DNA of 64,000 nucleotides from Stutzerimonas sp. S1 (GTDB lineage: Bacteria > Pseudomonadota > Gammaproteobacteria > Pseudomonadales > Pseudomonadaceae), in the NCBI RefSeq assembly GCF_025966695.1, contig NZ_JAOEIY010000002.1, forward strand, positions 124,001 to 188,000, written 5' to 3'. The position numbers were made by a program, and so were the translations under genes. Positions 1 through 8,094 of the stretch are shown piece by piece. Position 1 is the first letter of the stretch, and every line of letters starts with the position of its first letter. Under the pieces are notes generated by a model. It was not told the origin of the DNA, did not search any database, and worked only from the letters and a program-made list of their open reading frames with translations.

Positions 1-2
1 TG

Positions 3-2321
3 CGACTCAAGGATGTCGCCGACATCGTCGCCGGCGCCGAGAACGAGCGGCTGGCGGCATGGGCCAACGAGAGCCGGGCGGTGCTGCTGAACATCCAGCG
101 CCAGCCAGGCGCCAACGTCATCGATGTGGTCGAGCGCATCCAGGCGCTGCTGCCGGAAGTCACTGCCAGCATGCCGGCTGGTCTCGACGTGACCGTGCTC
201 ACCGACCGCACCCAGACCATCCGCGCCGCCGTCACCGACGTGCAGCACGAGCTGATCCTCGCCACCATTCTGGTGGTGATGGTGACTTTCATCTTCCTCA
301 AGAAACTCTCGGCTACCGTCATCCCGTCGATCGCCGTGCCGCTTTCGCTGGTCGGCACCTTCGCGGTGATGTATCTGTGCGGCTTCTCGCTGAACAACCT
401 GACGCTGATGGCGCTGACCATCGCCACCGGCTTCGTGGTGGACGATGCCATCGTCATGCTGGAAAACATCGCGCGGCACCTGGAGGAGGGTGAGACGCCG
501 CTGAATGCCGCGCTCAAGGGTGCCAAACAGATCGGCTTTACCCTGATCTCGCTGACCCTCTCGTTGATCGCCGTGCTGATTCCACTGCTGTTCATGCAGG
601 ACGTGGTCGGCCGGCTGTTCCGCGAGTTCGCCATCACCCTGGCGGTGGCGATTCTGATCTCGCTGGTGGTCTCGCTGACCCTGACGCCGATGATGTGCGC
701 GCGCCTGCTCAAGCCGGTAAGCCATGATCCGGCCGCTCCGGACTGGGTCGAGCGGCTGATTGGCGGCTATTCGCGCTGGCTGACCTGGGTGCTCGGTCAC
801 CAGACGCTGACGCTGCTGGTGGCGGTGGCCACCCTCGGCCTGACGGTGGTGCTCTATCTCGCCGTGCCCAAGGGCTTCTTTCCGGTGCAGGACACCGGTG
901 TGATCCAGGGCATCAGCGAGGCGCCGCAGTCGATCTCCTTCCGCGCCATGAGCGACCGTCAGCAATCGCTGAGCCAGGTGATCCTCGCCGATCCGGCGGT
1001 CGCCAGCCTGTCGTCCTACATCGGCGTGGACGGCGACAACGTCACGCTCAACAGCGGCCGCCTGCTGATCAACCTCAAGCCGCACGCCGAACGCGACGTC
1101 ACCGCCAGCGAAGTGATCGAACGCCTGCGCCCGGAACTGGCCAAGCTGCCGGGCATCGAGCTGTTCCTGCAGCCGGTGCAGGACCTGTCCATCGAGGATC
1201 GGGTCAGCCGCACGCAGTTCCAGTTCAGCCTGGAGTCGCCGGATAGCGCGCTGCTGCAGGAGTGGACGCCCAGGCTGGTCGAGGCGCTGCGCGAGCGGGC
1301 GGAACTCACCGATGTGGCCAGCGACCTGCAGCACGACGGCCTGCAGATTTACCTGGACATCGACCGCGATGCCGCCGCGCGCCTGGGCATCGAGGTTTCG
1401 GCGATCACCAACGCGCTGTACGACGCCTTCGGTCAGCGACAGATCTCGACCATCTTCACCCAGGCCAGCCAGTACCGCGTGGTGCTCGAGGCTGAGGCCG
1501 GCAATCGCCTGGGGCCGCAGGCGCTGGAGCAGCTGTTCGTGCAGAGCGAGGGCGGCACGCCGGTGCGGCTGTCGAGCCTGGCGCGACTGGAGCAGCATTC
1601 CGCGCCGCTGCTGATCAACCACATCGGCCAGTTCCCGGCGGTGACGCTGTCGTTCAACCTCACGCCGGGCGTGTCGCTGGGCGAGGCGGTGGAGGTGATC
1701 GAGGCGGTGAAGCAGGACATCGGCCTGCCGGCCGGCATCCAGAGCCATTTCCAGGGCGCCGCCGAGGCGTTTCGCGCGTCGCTGTCGAGCACGCTGCTGC
1801 TGATCCTGGCGGCGGTGGTGACCATGTACATCGTGCTCGGCGTGCTCTACGAGAGCTACATCCACCCGATCACCATCCTTTCCACGCTGCCGTCGGCGGC
1901 GGTGGGCGCGCTGCTGGCGCTGCTGCTGACCGGCAACGACCTGGGGCTGATCGCGATCATCGGCATCATCCTGCTGATCGGCATCGTCAAGAAGAACGCG
2001 ATCATGATGATCGACTTCGCGCTGGAGGCCGAACGCCACCAGGGCATGACGCCGGAACAGGCGATCTACCGCGCCGCGCTGCTGCGTTTCCGGCCGATCC
2101 TGATGACCACCCTGGCCGCGCTGTTTGGTGCCATTCCGCTGATGCTGGCCACCGGCTCGGGTGCCGAGCTGCGCCAGCCGCTAGGGCTGGTGCTGGTCGG
2201 CGGCCTGCTGCTCAGCCAGCTGCTGACGCTGTTCACCACGCCGGTGATCTACCTGTTCTTCGATCGCCTGGGCCAACGCTTCGGCCGTCGCGGCGCGGTG
2301 CCGAGCGAGGCGCAAGCGTGA
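3..2321 (+). CDS. mdtB: RND multidrug efflux pump subunit, MdtB-like (5' end missing)
   Basis: Inner-membrane proton/drug antiporter of the resistance-nodulation-division family. It exports drugs across the envelope together with a periplasmic adaptor and an outer-membrane channel. The reading frame is open from the first bases of the window, so the gene begins to the left; the visible part is 772 residues of about 1,040 expected. The ATG at position 81 is internal, because the protein reads through it in an RND periplasmic-loop context. The visible part contains the TM4 motif [13 protein letters not shown] with its paired Asp residues (proton relay), the FFPVQDTG segment of the second periplasmic half, and the closing transmembrane bundle ([26 protein letters not shown]). 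A second RND gene and an outer-membrane factor follow, which is the mdtBC-type arrangement. The adaptor (mdtA) is presumably just outside the window. The substrate cannot be read from sequence. Confidence 0.93.
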   Translation, partial: RLKDVADIVAGAENERLAAWANESRAVLLNIQRQPGANVIDVVERIQALLPEVTASMPAGLDVTVLTDRTQTIRAAVTDVQHELILATILVVMVTFIFLKKLSATVIPSIAVPLSLVGTFAVMYLCGFSLNNLTLMALTIATGFVVDDAIVMLENIARHLEEGETPLNAALKGAKQIGFTLISLTLSLIAVLIPLLFMQDVVGRLFREFAITLAVAILISLVVSLTLTPMMCARLLKPVSHDPAAPDWVERLIGGYSRWLTWVLGHQTLTLLVAVATLGLTVVLYLAVPKGFFPVQDTGVIQGISEAPQSISFRAMSDRQQSLSQVILADPAVASLSSYIGVDGDNVTLNSGRLLINLKPHAERDVTASEVIERLRPELAKLPGIELFLQPVQDLSIEDRVSRTQFQFSLESPDSALLQEWTPRLVEALRERAELTDVASDLQHDGLQIYLDIDRDAAARLGIEVSAITNALYDAFGQRQISTIFTQASQYRVVLEAEAGNRLGPQALEQLFVQSEGGTPVRLSSLARLEQHSAPLLINHIGQFPAVTLSFNLTPGVSLGEAVEVIEAVKQDIGLPAGIQSHFQGAAEAFRASLSSTLLLILAAVVTMYIVLGVLYESYIHPITILSTLPSAAVGALLALLLTGNDLGLIAIIGIILLIGIVKKNAIMMIDFALEAERHQGMTPEQAIYRAALLRFRPILMTTLAALFGAIPLMLATGSGAELRQPLGLVLVGGLLLSQLLTLFTTPVIYLFFDRLGQRFGRRGAVPSEAQA

Positions 2322-2339
2322 GCCGGGTTGCTCTGCACG

Positions 2340-2370
2340 GGAATGCGGCGCAACGGAGTGCGGCGCAATG
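2340..2370 (+). repeat. Imperfect 15-bp tandem duplication over the mdtC ribosome binding site
   Basis: Between the two RND genes the sequence GGAATGCGGCGCAAC is followed directly by GGAGTGCGGCGCAAT, whose last two bases begin the ATG of the second pump gene. The two units differ at two positions. The second copy supplies the GGAG ribosome binding site. This is a local duplication of the translation initiation region seen directly in the sequence; a functional effect is not known. Confidence 0.6.
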
Positions 2371-5300
2371 AACCTGTCGGCGCCCTTCATCGCCCGGCCG
2401 GTGGCGACCATGCTGCTCAGCCTGGCGATTCTGCTGCTGGGCGGGGTGAGTTTCGGCCTGCTGCCGGTTTCGCCATTGCCGAACATGGATTTTCCGGTGA
2501 TCACCGTGCAGGCCAGCTTGCCCGGCGCCAGTCCGGAGATCATGGCTTCCAGCGTGGCGACACCGCTGGAGCGCTCGCTGGGCAGCATCGCCGGGGTCAG
2601 CCAGATGAGCAGCCGCAGCAGCCAAGGCTCGACGCGGATCATCATCCAGTTCGACCTGGAGCGCGACATCAACGGCGCCGCACGCGACGTGCAGGCGGCG
2701 ATCAATGCTGCGCGCAACCTGTTGCCCAGCGGCATGCGCAGCATGCCGACCTACCGCAAGATCAACCCCTCGCAGGCGCCGATCATGGTGCTGTCGCTGA
2801 CCTCCGAAGTCCTCGACAAGGGCCAGCTGTACGACATCGGCTCGACCATCCTCGCGCAGAAGCTCTCGCAGGTGCCCGGCGTCGGCGAAGTGCAGGTCGG
2901 TGGCAGTTCGCTGCCGGCCGTGCGTGTCGAATTGCAGCCGCAGCAGCTGGAGCAGTACGGCGTCTCGCTGGACGAGGTGCGTACGACCATCGCCAACGCC
3001 AACGTGCGCCGGCCCAAGGGAATGGTCGAGAACGATGAGCGCCACTGGCAGGTACAGGCCAACGACCAGCTGCACGCTGCTGCCGACTATCTACCGCTGA
3101 TCCTGCGCTATCAGGATGGCGCGACGCTGCGCCTGAGCGATGTGGCCAAGGTCGAGGATGCGGTGGAGGATCGCTACAACAGCGGTTTCTTCAACAACGA
3201 GCAGGCGGTACTGCTGATCGTCAACCGCCAGGCCGGCGCCAACATCATCGAGACCATCGAGGGCATTCGCGCCGAACTGCCGGCGCTGCAGGCGATTCTG
3301 CCGGGCAGCGTCGAGCTGAACGTGGCGATGGACCGCTCGCCGGTGATCCGCGCCACCCTGCACGAGGCCGAGCGCACGCTGCTGATCGCCGTGGTGCTGG
3401 TGATCGTGCTGGTCTTCGTGTTTCTCGGCCATGTGCGCAGCGCGCTGATCCCGGCGCTGGCGGTGCCGGTCTCGCTGGTCGGCACCTTCGCGGTGATGTA
3501 CCTGTTCGGCTTCTCGCTCAACACGTTGTCGCTGATGGCGCTGATCCTCGCCGCGGGTCTGGTGGTGGACGATGCCATCGTGGTGCTGGAGAACATCGCC
3601 CGGCATATCGACGAGGGGGTGCCGCCGCTGCGTGCGGCCTACATCGGCACTCGCGAGGTGGGCTTCACGCTGCTGTCGATGAACCTGTCGCTGGTGGTGG
3701 TGTTCGTCTCCATCCTGTTCATGGGCGGTATCGTCGAGCGGCTGTTCCGCGAGTTCTCGCTGACGCTGGCGGCGGCGATCCTGGTTTCGCTACTGGTGTC
3801 GCTAACGCTGACGCCGATGCTCTGCGCGCGCTGGCTCAAGCCCTACCAGGCCGAGCGCGAAGGCCGTCTGCATCGCTGGAGCCACAATGCTCACCAGTGG
3901 CTGCTCGGTTACTACGACCGCTCGCTGAGCTGGGCGCTGCGCCATCGGCGCATCACGCTGTTGAGCCTGCTGGCGACCATCGCGCTCAACGTGGTGCTCT
4001 ACGTGCAGGTGCCCAAGACCTTTCTGCCGCAGCAGGATACCGGCCAGCTGACCGGCTTCATCCGTGGCGACGACGGCCTGTCGTTCCAGGTCATGCAGCC
4101 GAAGATGGAGATCTTCCGCAAGGCGGTGTTGGCCGACCCGGCGGTGGAGAGCGTGGCCGGATTCATCGGCGGGCAGGGTGGGATCAACAACGCCTTCATG
4201 ATCGTGCGCCTCAAACCGCTGGAGGAGCGCAAGCTATCGGCGCAGCAGGTGATCGAGCGCATCCGCAAGAATCAGCCGCAAGTGCCGGGCGGACGGCTGT
4301 TCCTCATGGCCGATCAGGACCTACAGTTCGGCGGCGGCCGGCAGAGCAGCTCGGCCTACGCCTACACGCTGCTGGCCAGCGACCTCGCGGACCTGCGCAC
4401 CTGGGTGCCGCGGGTGAATCAGGCGTTGATGGAGCTGCCGGAGCTGACCAGCATCGACGCCAACGAAGGCGAGGGCGCGCAGCAGATCAGCCTGAAGATC
4501 GACCGCGACGCCGCCAAGCGCCTGGGCATCGACATGAGCACGGTGACCACACTGCTCAACAATGCTTTCAGCCAGCGACAAATCTCGACCATCTACGAGA
4601 CGCTCAACCAGTACCAGGTGGTGATGGAGATCGACCCGAGCTATGCGCAGCATCCCGAGGTGCTGGAGCAGATTCACGTGGTCACCAGCGATGGCCGACG
4701 TGTGCCGCTGTCCGCCTTCGCCCGCTACGAGCGCAGCCTGGAGGAAGACCGGGTCAGCCACGACGGCCAGTTCGCCGCGGAGAACATCGACTTCGACCTC
4801 GCCCCAGGCGTCAGCCTGGACAAGGCGACCCTGGCCATCGAGCGCGCGGTGGCCGCGATCGGCCTGCCGAGTTCGGTGCAGGGCCGCCTGGGCGGCACCG
4901 GCGACGTGTTCAAGGCCGCGCAGGAAAGCCAGCCGTTCATGATCCTCGGTGCGCTGCTGCTGGTGTACATCGTGCTCGGCGTGCTCTACGAAAGTTACAT
5001 CCACCCGCTGACCATTCTCTCGACGCTGCCGTCGGCCGGGGTCGGCGCGCTGCTGGCGATCATCCTCACCGGCGACCAGTTCAGCCTGATCTCGCTGCTC
5101 GGGCTGTTCCTGCTGATCGGCGTGGTGAAGAAAAACGCCATCCTGATGATCGATCTGGCGCTGCAGTTCGAGCGCAACGAGCGTCTGGCGCCGGCGGAGT
5201 CGATCCACAAGGCCTGCCTGCTGCGCTTCCGCCCGATCCTGATGACCACCCTGGCGGCGATTCTCGGCGCGCTGCCGCTGCTGATCGGCGGCGCGGAGGG

Positions 5301-5472
5301 CGCGGAGATGCGCCAGCCGCTGGGCCTGACCATCATCGGCGGGCTGGTGCTCAGCCAGATTCTTACCCTCTACACCACGCCGGTGGTCTACCTCTACCTG
5401 GACCGCCTGCGCCATCGCTTCAACAACTGGCGCGGTGTGCGTACCGATGCCGCCATGGAAAATCCGCTATGA
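2368..5472 (+). CDS. mdtC: RND multidrug efflux pump subunit, MdtC-like
   Basis: Second RND-family inner-membrane pump protein, 1,034 residues, which is full length for the family. The N-terminal transmembrane start (FIARPVATMLLSLAILLLGG) is typical. The TM4 proton-relay motif GLVVDDAIVVLENI lies at about residues 398-411. Two large periplasmic porter/docking domains follow, and the C-terminal helices carry GVVKKNAILMIDLA and [12 protein letters not shown]. In MdtBC-type pumps the two paralogues form a heterotrimer, and the tandem order here fits that. The start is the ATG preceded by GGAG in a short 46-bp intergenic gap. The stop overlaps the ATG of the outer-membrane channel gene (ATGA), so these genes are translated as an operon. 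Confidence 0.95.
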   Translation: MNLSAPFIARPVATMLLSLAILLLGGVSFGLLPVSPLPNMDFPVITVQASLPGASPEIMASSVATPLERSLGSIAGVSQMSSRSSQGSTRIIIQFDLERDINGAARDVQAAINAARNLLPSGMRSMPTYRKINPSQAPIMVLSLTSEVLDKGQLYDIGSTILAQKLSQVPGVGEVQVGGSSLPAVRVELQPQQLEQYGVSLDEVRTTIANANVRRPKGMVENDERHWQVQANDQLHAAADYLPLILRYQDGATLRLSDVAKVEDAVEDRYNSGFFNNEQAVLLIVNRQAGANIIETIEGIRAELPALQAILPGSVELNVAMDRSPVIRATLHEAERTLLIAVVLVIVLVFVFLGHVRSALIPALAVPVSLVGTFAVMYLFGFSLNTLSLMALILAAGLVVDDAIVVLENIARHIDEGVPPLRAAYIGTREVGFTLLSMNLSLVVVFVSILFMGGIVERLFREFSLTLAAAILVSLLVSLTLTPMLCARWLKPYQAEREGRLHRWSHNAHQWLLGYYDRSLSWALRHRRITLLSLLATIALNVVLYVQVPKTFLPQQDTGQLTGFIRGDDGLSFQVMQPKMEIFRKAVLADPAVESVAGFIGGQGGINNAFMIVRLKPLEERKLSAQQVIERIRKNQPQVPGGRLFLMADQDLQFGGGRQSSSAYAYTLLASDLADLRTWVPRVNQALMELPELTSIDANEGEGAQQISLKIDRDAAKRLGIDMSTVTTLLNNAFSQRQISTIYETLNQYQVVMEIDPSYAQHPEVLEQIHVVTSDGRRVPLSAFARYERSLEEDRVSHDGQFAAENIDFDLAPGVSLDKATLAIERAVAAIGLPSSVQGRLGGTGDVFKAAQESQPFMILGALLLVYIVLGVLYESYIHPLTILSTLPSAGVGALLAIILTGDQFSLISLLGLFLLIGVVKKNAILMIDLALQFERNERLAPAESIHKACLLRFRPILMTTLAAILGALPLLIGGAEGAEMRQPLGLTIIGGLVLSQILTLYTTPVVYLYLDRLRHRFNNWRGVRTDAAMENPL

Positions 5473-6932
5473 GCCCGAGCTGTACCCTTCGTCCCCTGGT
5501 CGTGATCGGCATGGCCCTCACGCTCGCTGCCTGCACCCTCGGCCCGGATTACCAGCGCCCGCAATTGCCGGATGCCGGCGCGTTCAAGCAGGCCGAAGGC
5601 TGGAAGAGCGCGGCGCCGGCCGACGCCCTGCAGCGCGGCGACTGGTGGCAGCTGTACGGCGACGCCGAGCTGGATGCGCTGGTGAGCCGGTTGAACGTGT
5701 CCAACCAGAACCTTGCCGTGGCGGAGGCGCAGTATCGCCAGGCACGCGCACTGGTGCGCAGCGCGCGCTCGCAGCTGTTCCCGACGCTGTCCGGCAACGC
5801 TGGGGTTACCCGTTCGCGGCAGGCTACCGGCGGCAGCTCCTCCAGTAGCAGCGTGGGCGTCAGCGAAAGCTACGAGGCAGGGCTCAGCGCATCCTGGGAG
5901 CTGGACCTCTGGGGCCGCCTGCGCCGTGGCCTGGAAGCCAACCGCGCAAGCATGCAGGCCAGCGCGGCCGACCTTGCGGCGGTCCGTCTGAGTCTGCAGG
6001 CGGAGCTGGTGCAGACCTACCTGCAATTGCGGGTGATGGATGAGCAGCAGCGTCTGCTCGACCAGACGGTCGCCGCCTACGCGCGCTCGCTGCGCCTCAC
6101 CGAGAACCAGTATCGCGCCGGCATCGTGCCCAAGTCCGACGTTGCCCAGGCGCAGACTCAGCTCAAGAGCACCCAGGCGCAGGCCATCGACCTCAAGTGG
6201 CAGCGGGCGCAGCTGGAACATGCCATCGCGGTGCTGATCGGCGTACCGCCAGTTGAGCTGAACATCGCCGTGCGCGAAGACATTCCCGCGCTGCCTGAGG
6301 TGCCGCTGGCCATGCCGTCGCAACTGCTGGAGCGCCGCCCGGATGTCGCGGCGGCCGAACGCGAGGTGATGGCCGCCAATGCCGAGATCGGCATCGCCGA
6401 GGCGGCCTGGTATCCGGACCTGACCCTGTCGGCCAGCGGTGGCTATCGCAACAGCAGCTTCAACCAGCTGTTCGAGGTGCCGAACCGCTTCTGGTCGCTC
6501 GGTCCGCAGCTGGCGCTGACGCTGCTGGATTTCGGCGGCCGGCGTGCCGAACTGGAGCGTGCCGAGGCGGCCTACGACCAGACCGTGGCGACCTACCGGC
6601 AAACGGTGCTCGACAGCTTCCGCGAGGTCGAGGATTACCTCGTGCAGCTACGCGTGCTCGGTGAGGAAGCCGTGGTGCAACGCGAAGCGCTGGACGCCGC
6701 GCAGGAATCGCTGCGGCTGATCGAGAACCAGTATCGCGCCGGTACCGTCGACTACCTGAGCGTGGTGACGGTGCAGACCACTGCGCTGAACAACCAGCGC
6801 ACCAACCTGACGCTGCTGGGCGACCGCCTGGTGACCAGCGTGCAGCTGATCGCCGCGCTGGGTGGCGGCTGGCAGATCGAGCAACTGCAGCAGGAGCCGG
6901 TACTGTCGAGCGAACGTGGTCAGGATGATTGA
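5469..6932 (+). CDS. Outer-membrane efflux lipoprotein, NodT/OprM family
   Basis: Trimeric TolC-like outer-membrane channel that completes the tripartite RND pump. The protein has 487 residues. A lipoprotein signal peptide ends in LTLAAC, with Cys22 as the predicted lipidated residue, followed by the family hallmark GPDYQRP. Two internal repeats of the OEP domain are visible through the duplicated motif ENQYRAGIVPKSDV and ENQYRAGTVDYLSV, about 200 residues apart. The start codon overlaps the stop of the upstream pump gene by four bases. The reading frame stays open far upstream inside the pump gene, but that part has no resemblance to the family and is not coding. The 3' end overlaps the convergent ctaG gene by 13 bp, leaving no room for a separate terminator. 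Confidence 0.94.
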   Translation: MSPSCTLRPLVVIGMALTLAACTLGPDYQRPQLPDAGAFKQAEGWKSAAPADALQRGDWWQLYGDAELDALVSRLNVSNQNLAVAEAQYRQARALVRSARSQLFPTLSGNAGVTRSRQATGGSSSSSSVGVSESYEAGLSASWELDLWGRLRRGLEANRASMQASAADLAAVRLSLQAELVQTYLQLRVMDEQQRLLDQTVAAYARSLRLTENQYRAGIVPKSDVAQAQTQLKSTQAQAIDLKWQRAQLEHAIAVLIGVPPVELNIAVREDIPALPEVPLAMPSQLLERRPDVAAAEREVMAANAEIGIAEAAWYPDLTLSASGGYRNSSFNQLFEVPNRFWSLGPQLALTLLDFGGRRAELERAEAAYDQTVATYRQTVLDSFREVEDYLVQLRVLGEEAVVQREALDAAQESLRLIENQYRAGTVDYLSVVTVQTTALNNQRTNLTLLGDRLVTSVQLIAALGGGWQIEQLQQEPVLSSERGQDD

Positions 6933-7738
6933 TCGAGCCGGTGTGCCGGCTGACGTCGCCAGATGCGCGTCAGCCAGCGCCAGGCGATCCAGCCGCCACC
7001 GAGCAGGTAGATCAGCCCGCCCGGCACCCACATGAGCAGTCCCGCCAGCTGCTGATCCTCCACCGAACGGCCTGCGCCGTAGAACGAGGTGCTGCCGAAG
7101 GTGAGCAGCGCGCCGAGCAGGCCGGTGTGCATCAGCGTCAGCACCACTGCCATCAGCGCCTGCGGCACCTTTTTCGGGTTGGCGCGCAGCACCGACCACC
7201 AGAACAGCCAGCCGCTGAAGAGGAAGCAGGCGTGCTCGAAGGCGTGCCACCACAGGTTGTCCAGCGCCAGCACATAGAGCTTCGGTGTGTGCCAGATCCA
7301 GATCACCGCGCCATGCAGCAACGCCAGCAACGTCGGATAGCGGCCGGCGCGCAGGATGGCCGTCCACAGCGGTTGCGCGAAGCGGCCAGTGACGCCGCGC
7401 CACTGCGGCAGCGGCCGCGCCAATGCCCACAACGGCGCGATCACCACGATGAACAACATGTGCTGGGTCATGTGCCAGCTGGTGTTGCTTTCCGCCCAGT
7501 CGTCAATGGGGCCGAAGACGGCGAACGCTGTCAGCAGCATGGCGCTGTGAAAGCAGAAGGCTTCGCTGCGCCGCGCCGGCACCTTGCGGGCGCCTAGGAC
7601 ATAAAGCAGCCACGCGGCAGCGACCAGCAGCGCAGTGAGCAGCAGCGGCATGCGGTCCAACAGGTGCGTGTCGAACAGGCCGTGGGCCAGCGCCGGACTC
7701 GGCAGGCTCAGCAACACGGCCAGCGCCAGAGCAGTCAT
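6920..7738 (-). CDS. ctaG: Cytochrome c oxidase assembly factor, CtaG (caa3_CtaG) family
   Basis: Polytopic membrane protein of 272 residues belonging to the caa3-type CtaG family, which is needed for assembly (copper delivery is proposed) of caa3-like oxidases. An N-terminal hydrophobic segment ending in PALAHG is signal-like. Several transmembrane helices follow, with family histidine motifs such as SWHMTQHMLF, WIWHTP, WWHAFEHACF and LMHTGLLGALL. The ATG at 7738 overlaps the upstream stop (ATGA); an alternative ATG lies two codons upstream at 7744. The gene closes the oxidase operon, read right to left, and its end overlaps the convergent efflux lipoprotein gene. Confidence 0.88.
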   Translation of the reverse strand: MTALALAVLLSLPSPALAHGLFDTHLLDRMPLLLTALLVAAAWLLYVLGARKVPARRSEAFCFHSAMLLTAFAVFGPIDDWAESNTSWHMTQHMLFIVVIAPLWALARPLPQWRGVTGRFAQPLWTAILRAGRYPTLLALLHGAVIWIWHTPKLYVLALDNLWWHAFEHACFLFSGWLFWWSVLRANPKKVPQALMAVVLTLMHTGLLGALLTFGSTSFYGAGRSVEDQQLAGLLMWVPGGLIYLLGGGWIAWRWLTRIWRRQPAHRLDQSS

Positions 7739-8094
7739 AGGCATGGTGGAATCTGCAACAGCGGGATGCCGACGAAGAGGGTCGCGAGCGCCGCGATGAA
7801 GTGAATGCCCGCGGCCAGTTTGGTGACAAACAGCTGCCGCTCGTTCAACTCCTGCGGCGGTCGCGACAGGCGCCAGAAGTAGCGCGTCAGCCAGAGCAAC
7901 AGTGCCAGCGTCAGCACGGTCAGCAGGCCGAGGCTGCCATTCAGCCAGTTCCACACGCCCTGTGCCGGATCGGGTGGGCTGATCTTGCAGGCGACCGCCT
8001 GGCCGCCATAGATGGTGACGAACCAGAGGCTCCAGATGATCAGGCCGATCGGGATCTGGATCGGATGAAACGGCGAGGTGCGTGCGGGTTGCAT
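7735..8094 (-). CDS. Small three-helix membrane protein of the cytochrome oxidase operon
   Basis: 119-residue protein with three predicted membrane helices (about residues 13-35, 53-70 and 91-112) and an acidic/basic loop in between. I do not recognise a named family beyond proteins commonly annotated as hypothetical next to coxAB in pseudomonads. It starts with an ATG that overlaps the stop of the coxA-coxC fusion gene and ends overlapping the ctaG start, both by ATGA, so it is tightly coupled to oxidase genes on both sides. By context it could be a small extra subunit (subunit IV-like) or an assembly protein; this is inference. An upstream in-frame ATG at 8148 lies inside the coxA gene and is less likely. 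Confidence 0.75.
   Translation of the reverse strand: MQPARTSPFHPIQIPIGLIIWSLWFVTIYGGQAVACKISPPDPAQGVWNWLNGSLGLLTVLTLALLLWLTRYFWRLSRPPQELNERQLFVTKLAAGIHFIAALATLFVGIPLLQIPPCL

Noticed and set aside
3897..5468. Upstream extension of the efflux lipoprotein frame through the mdtC gene
   Set aside because: The extension is Arg/Ala/Pro-rich shadow sequence; the real start is the ATG at 5469 followed by a lipoprotein signal peptide.
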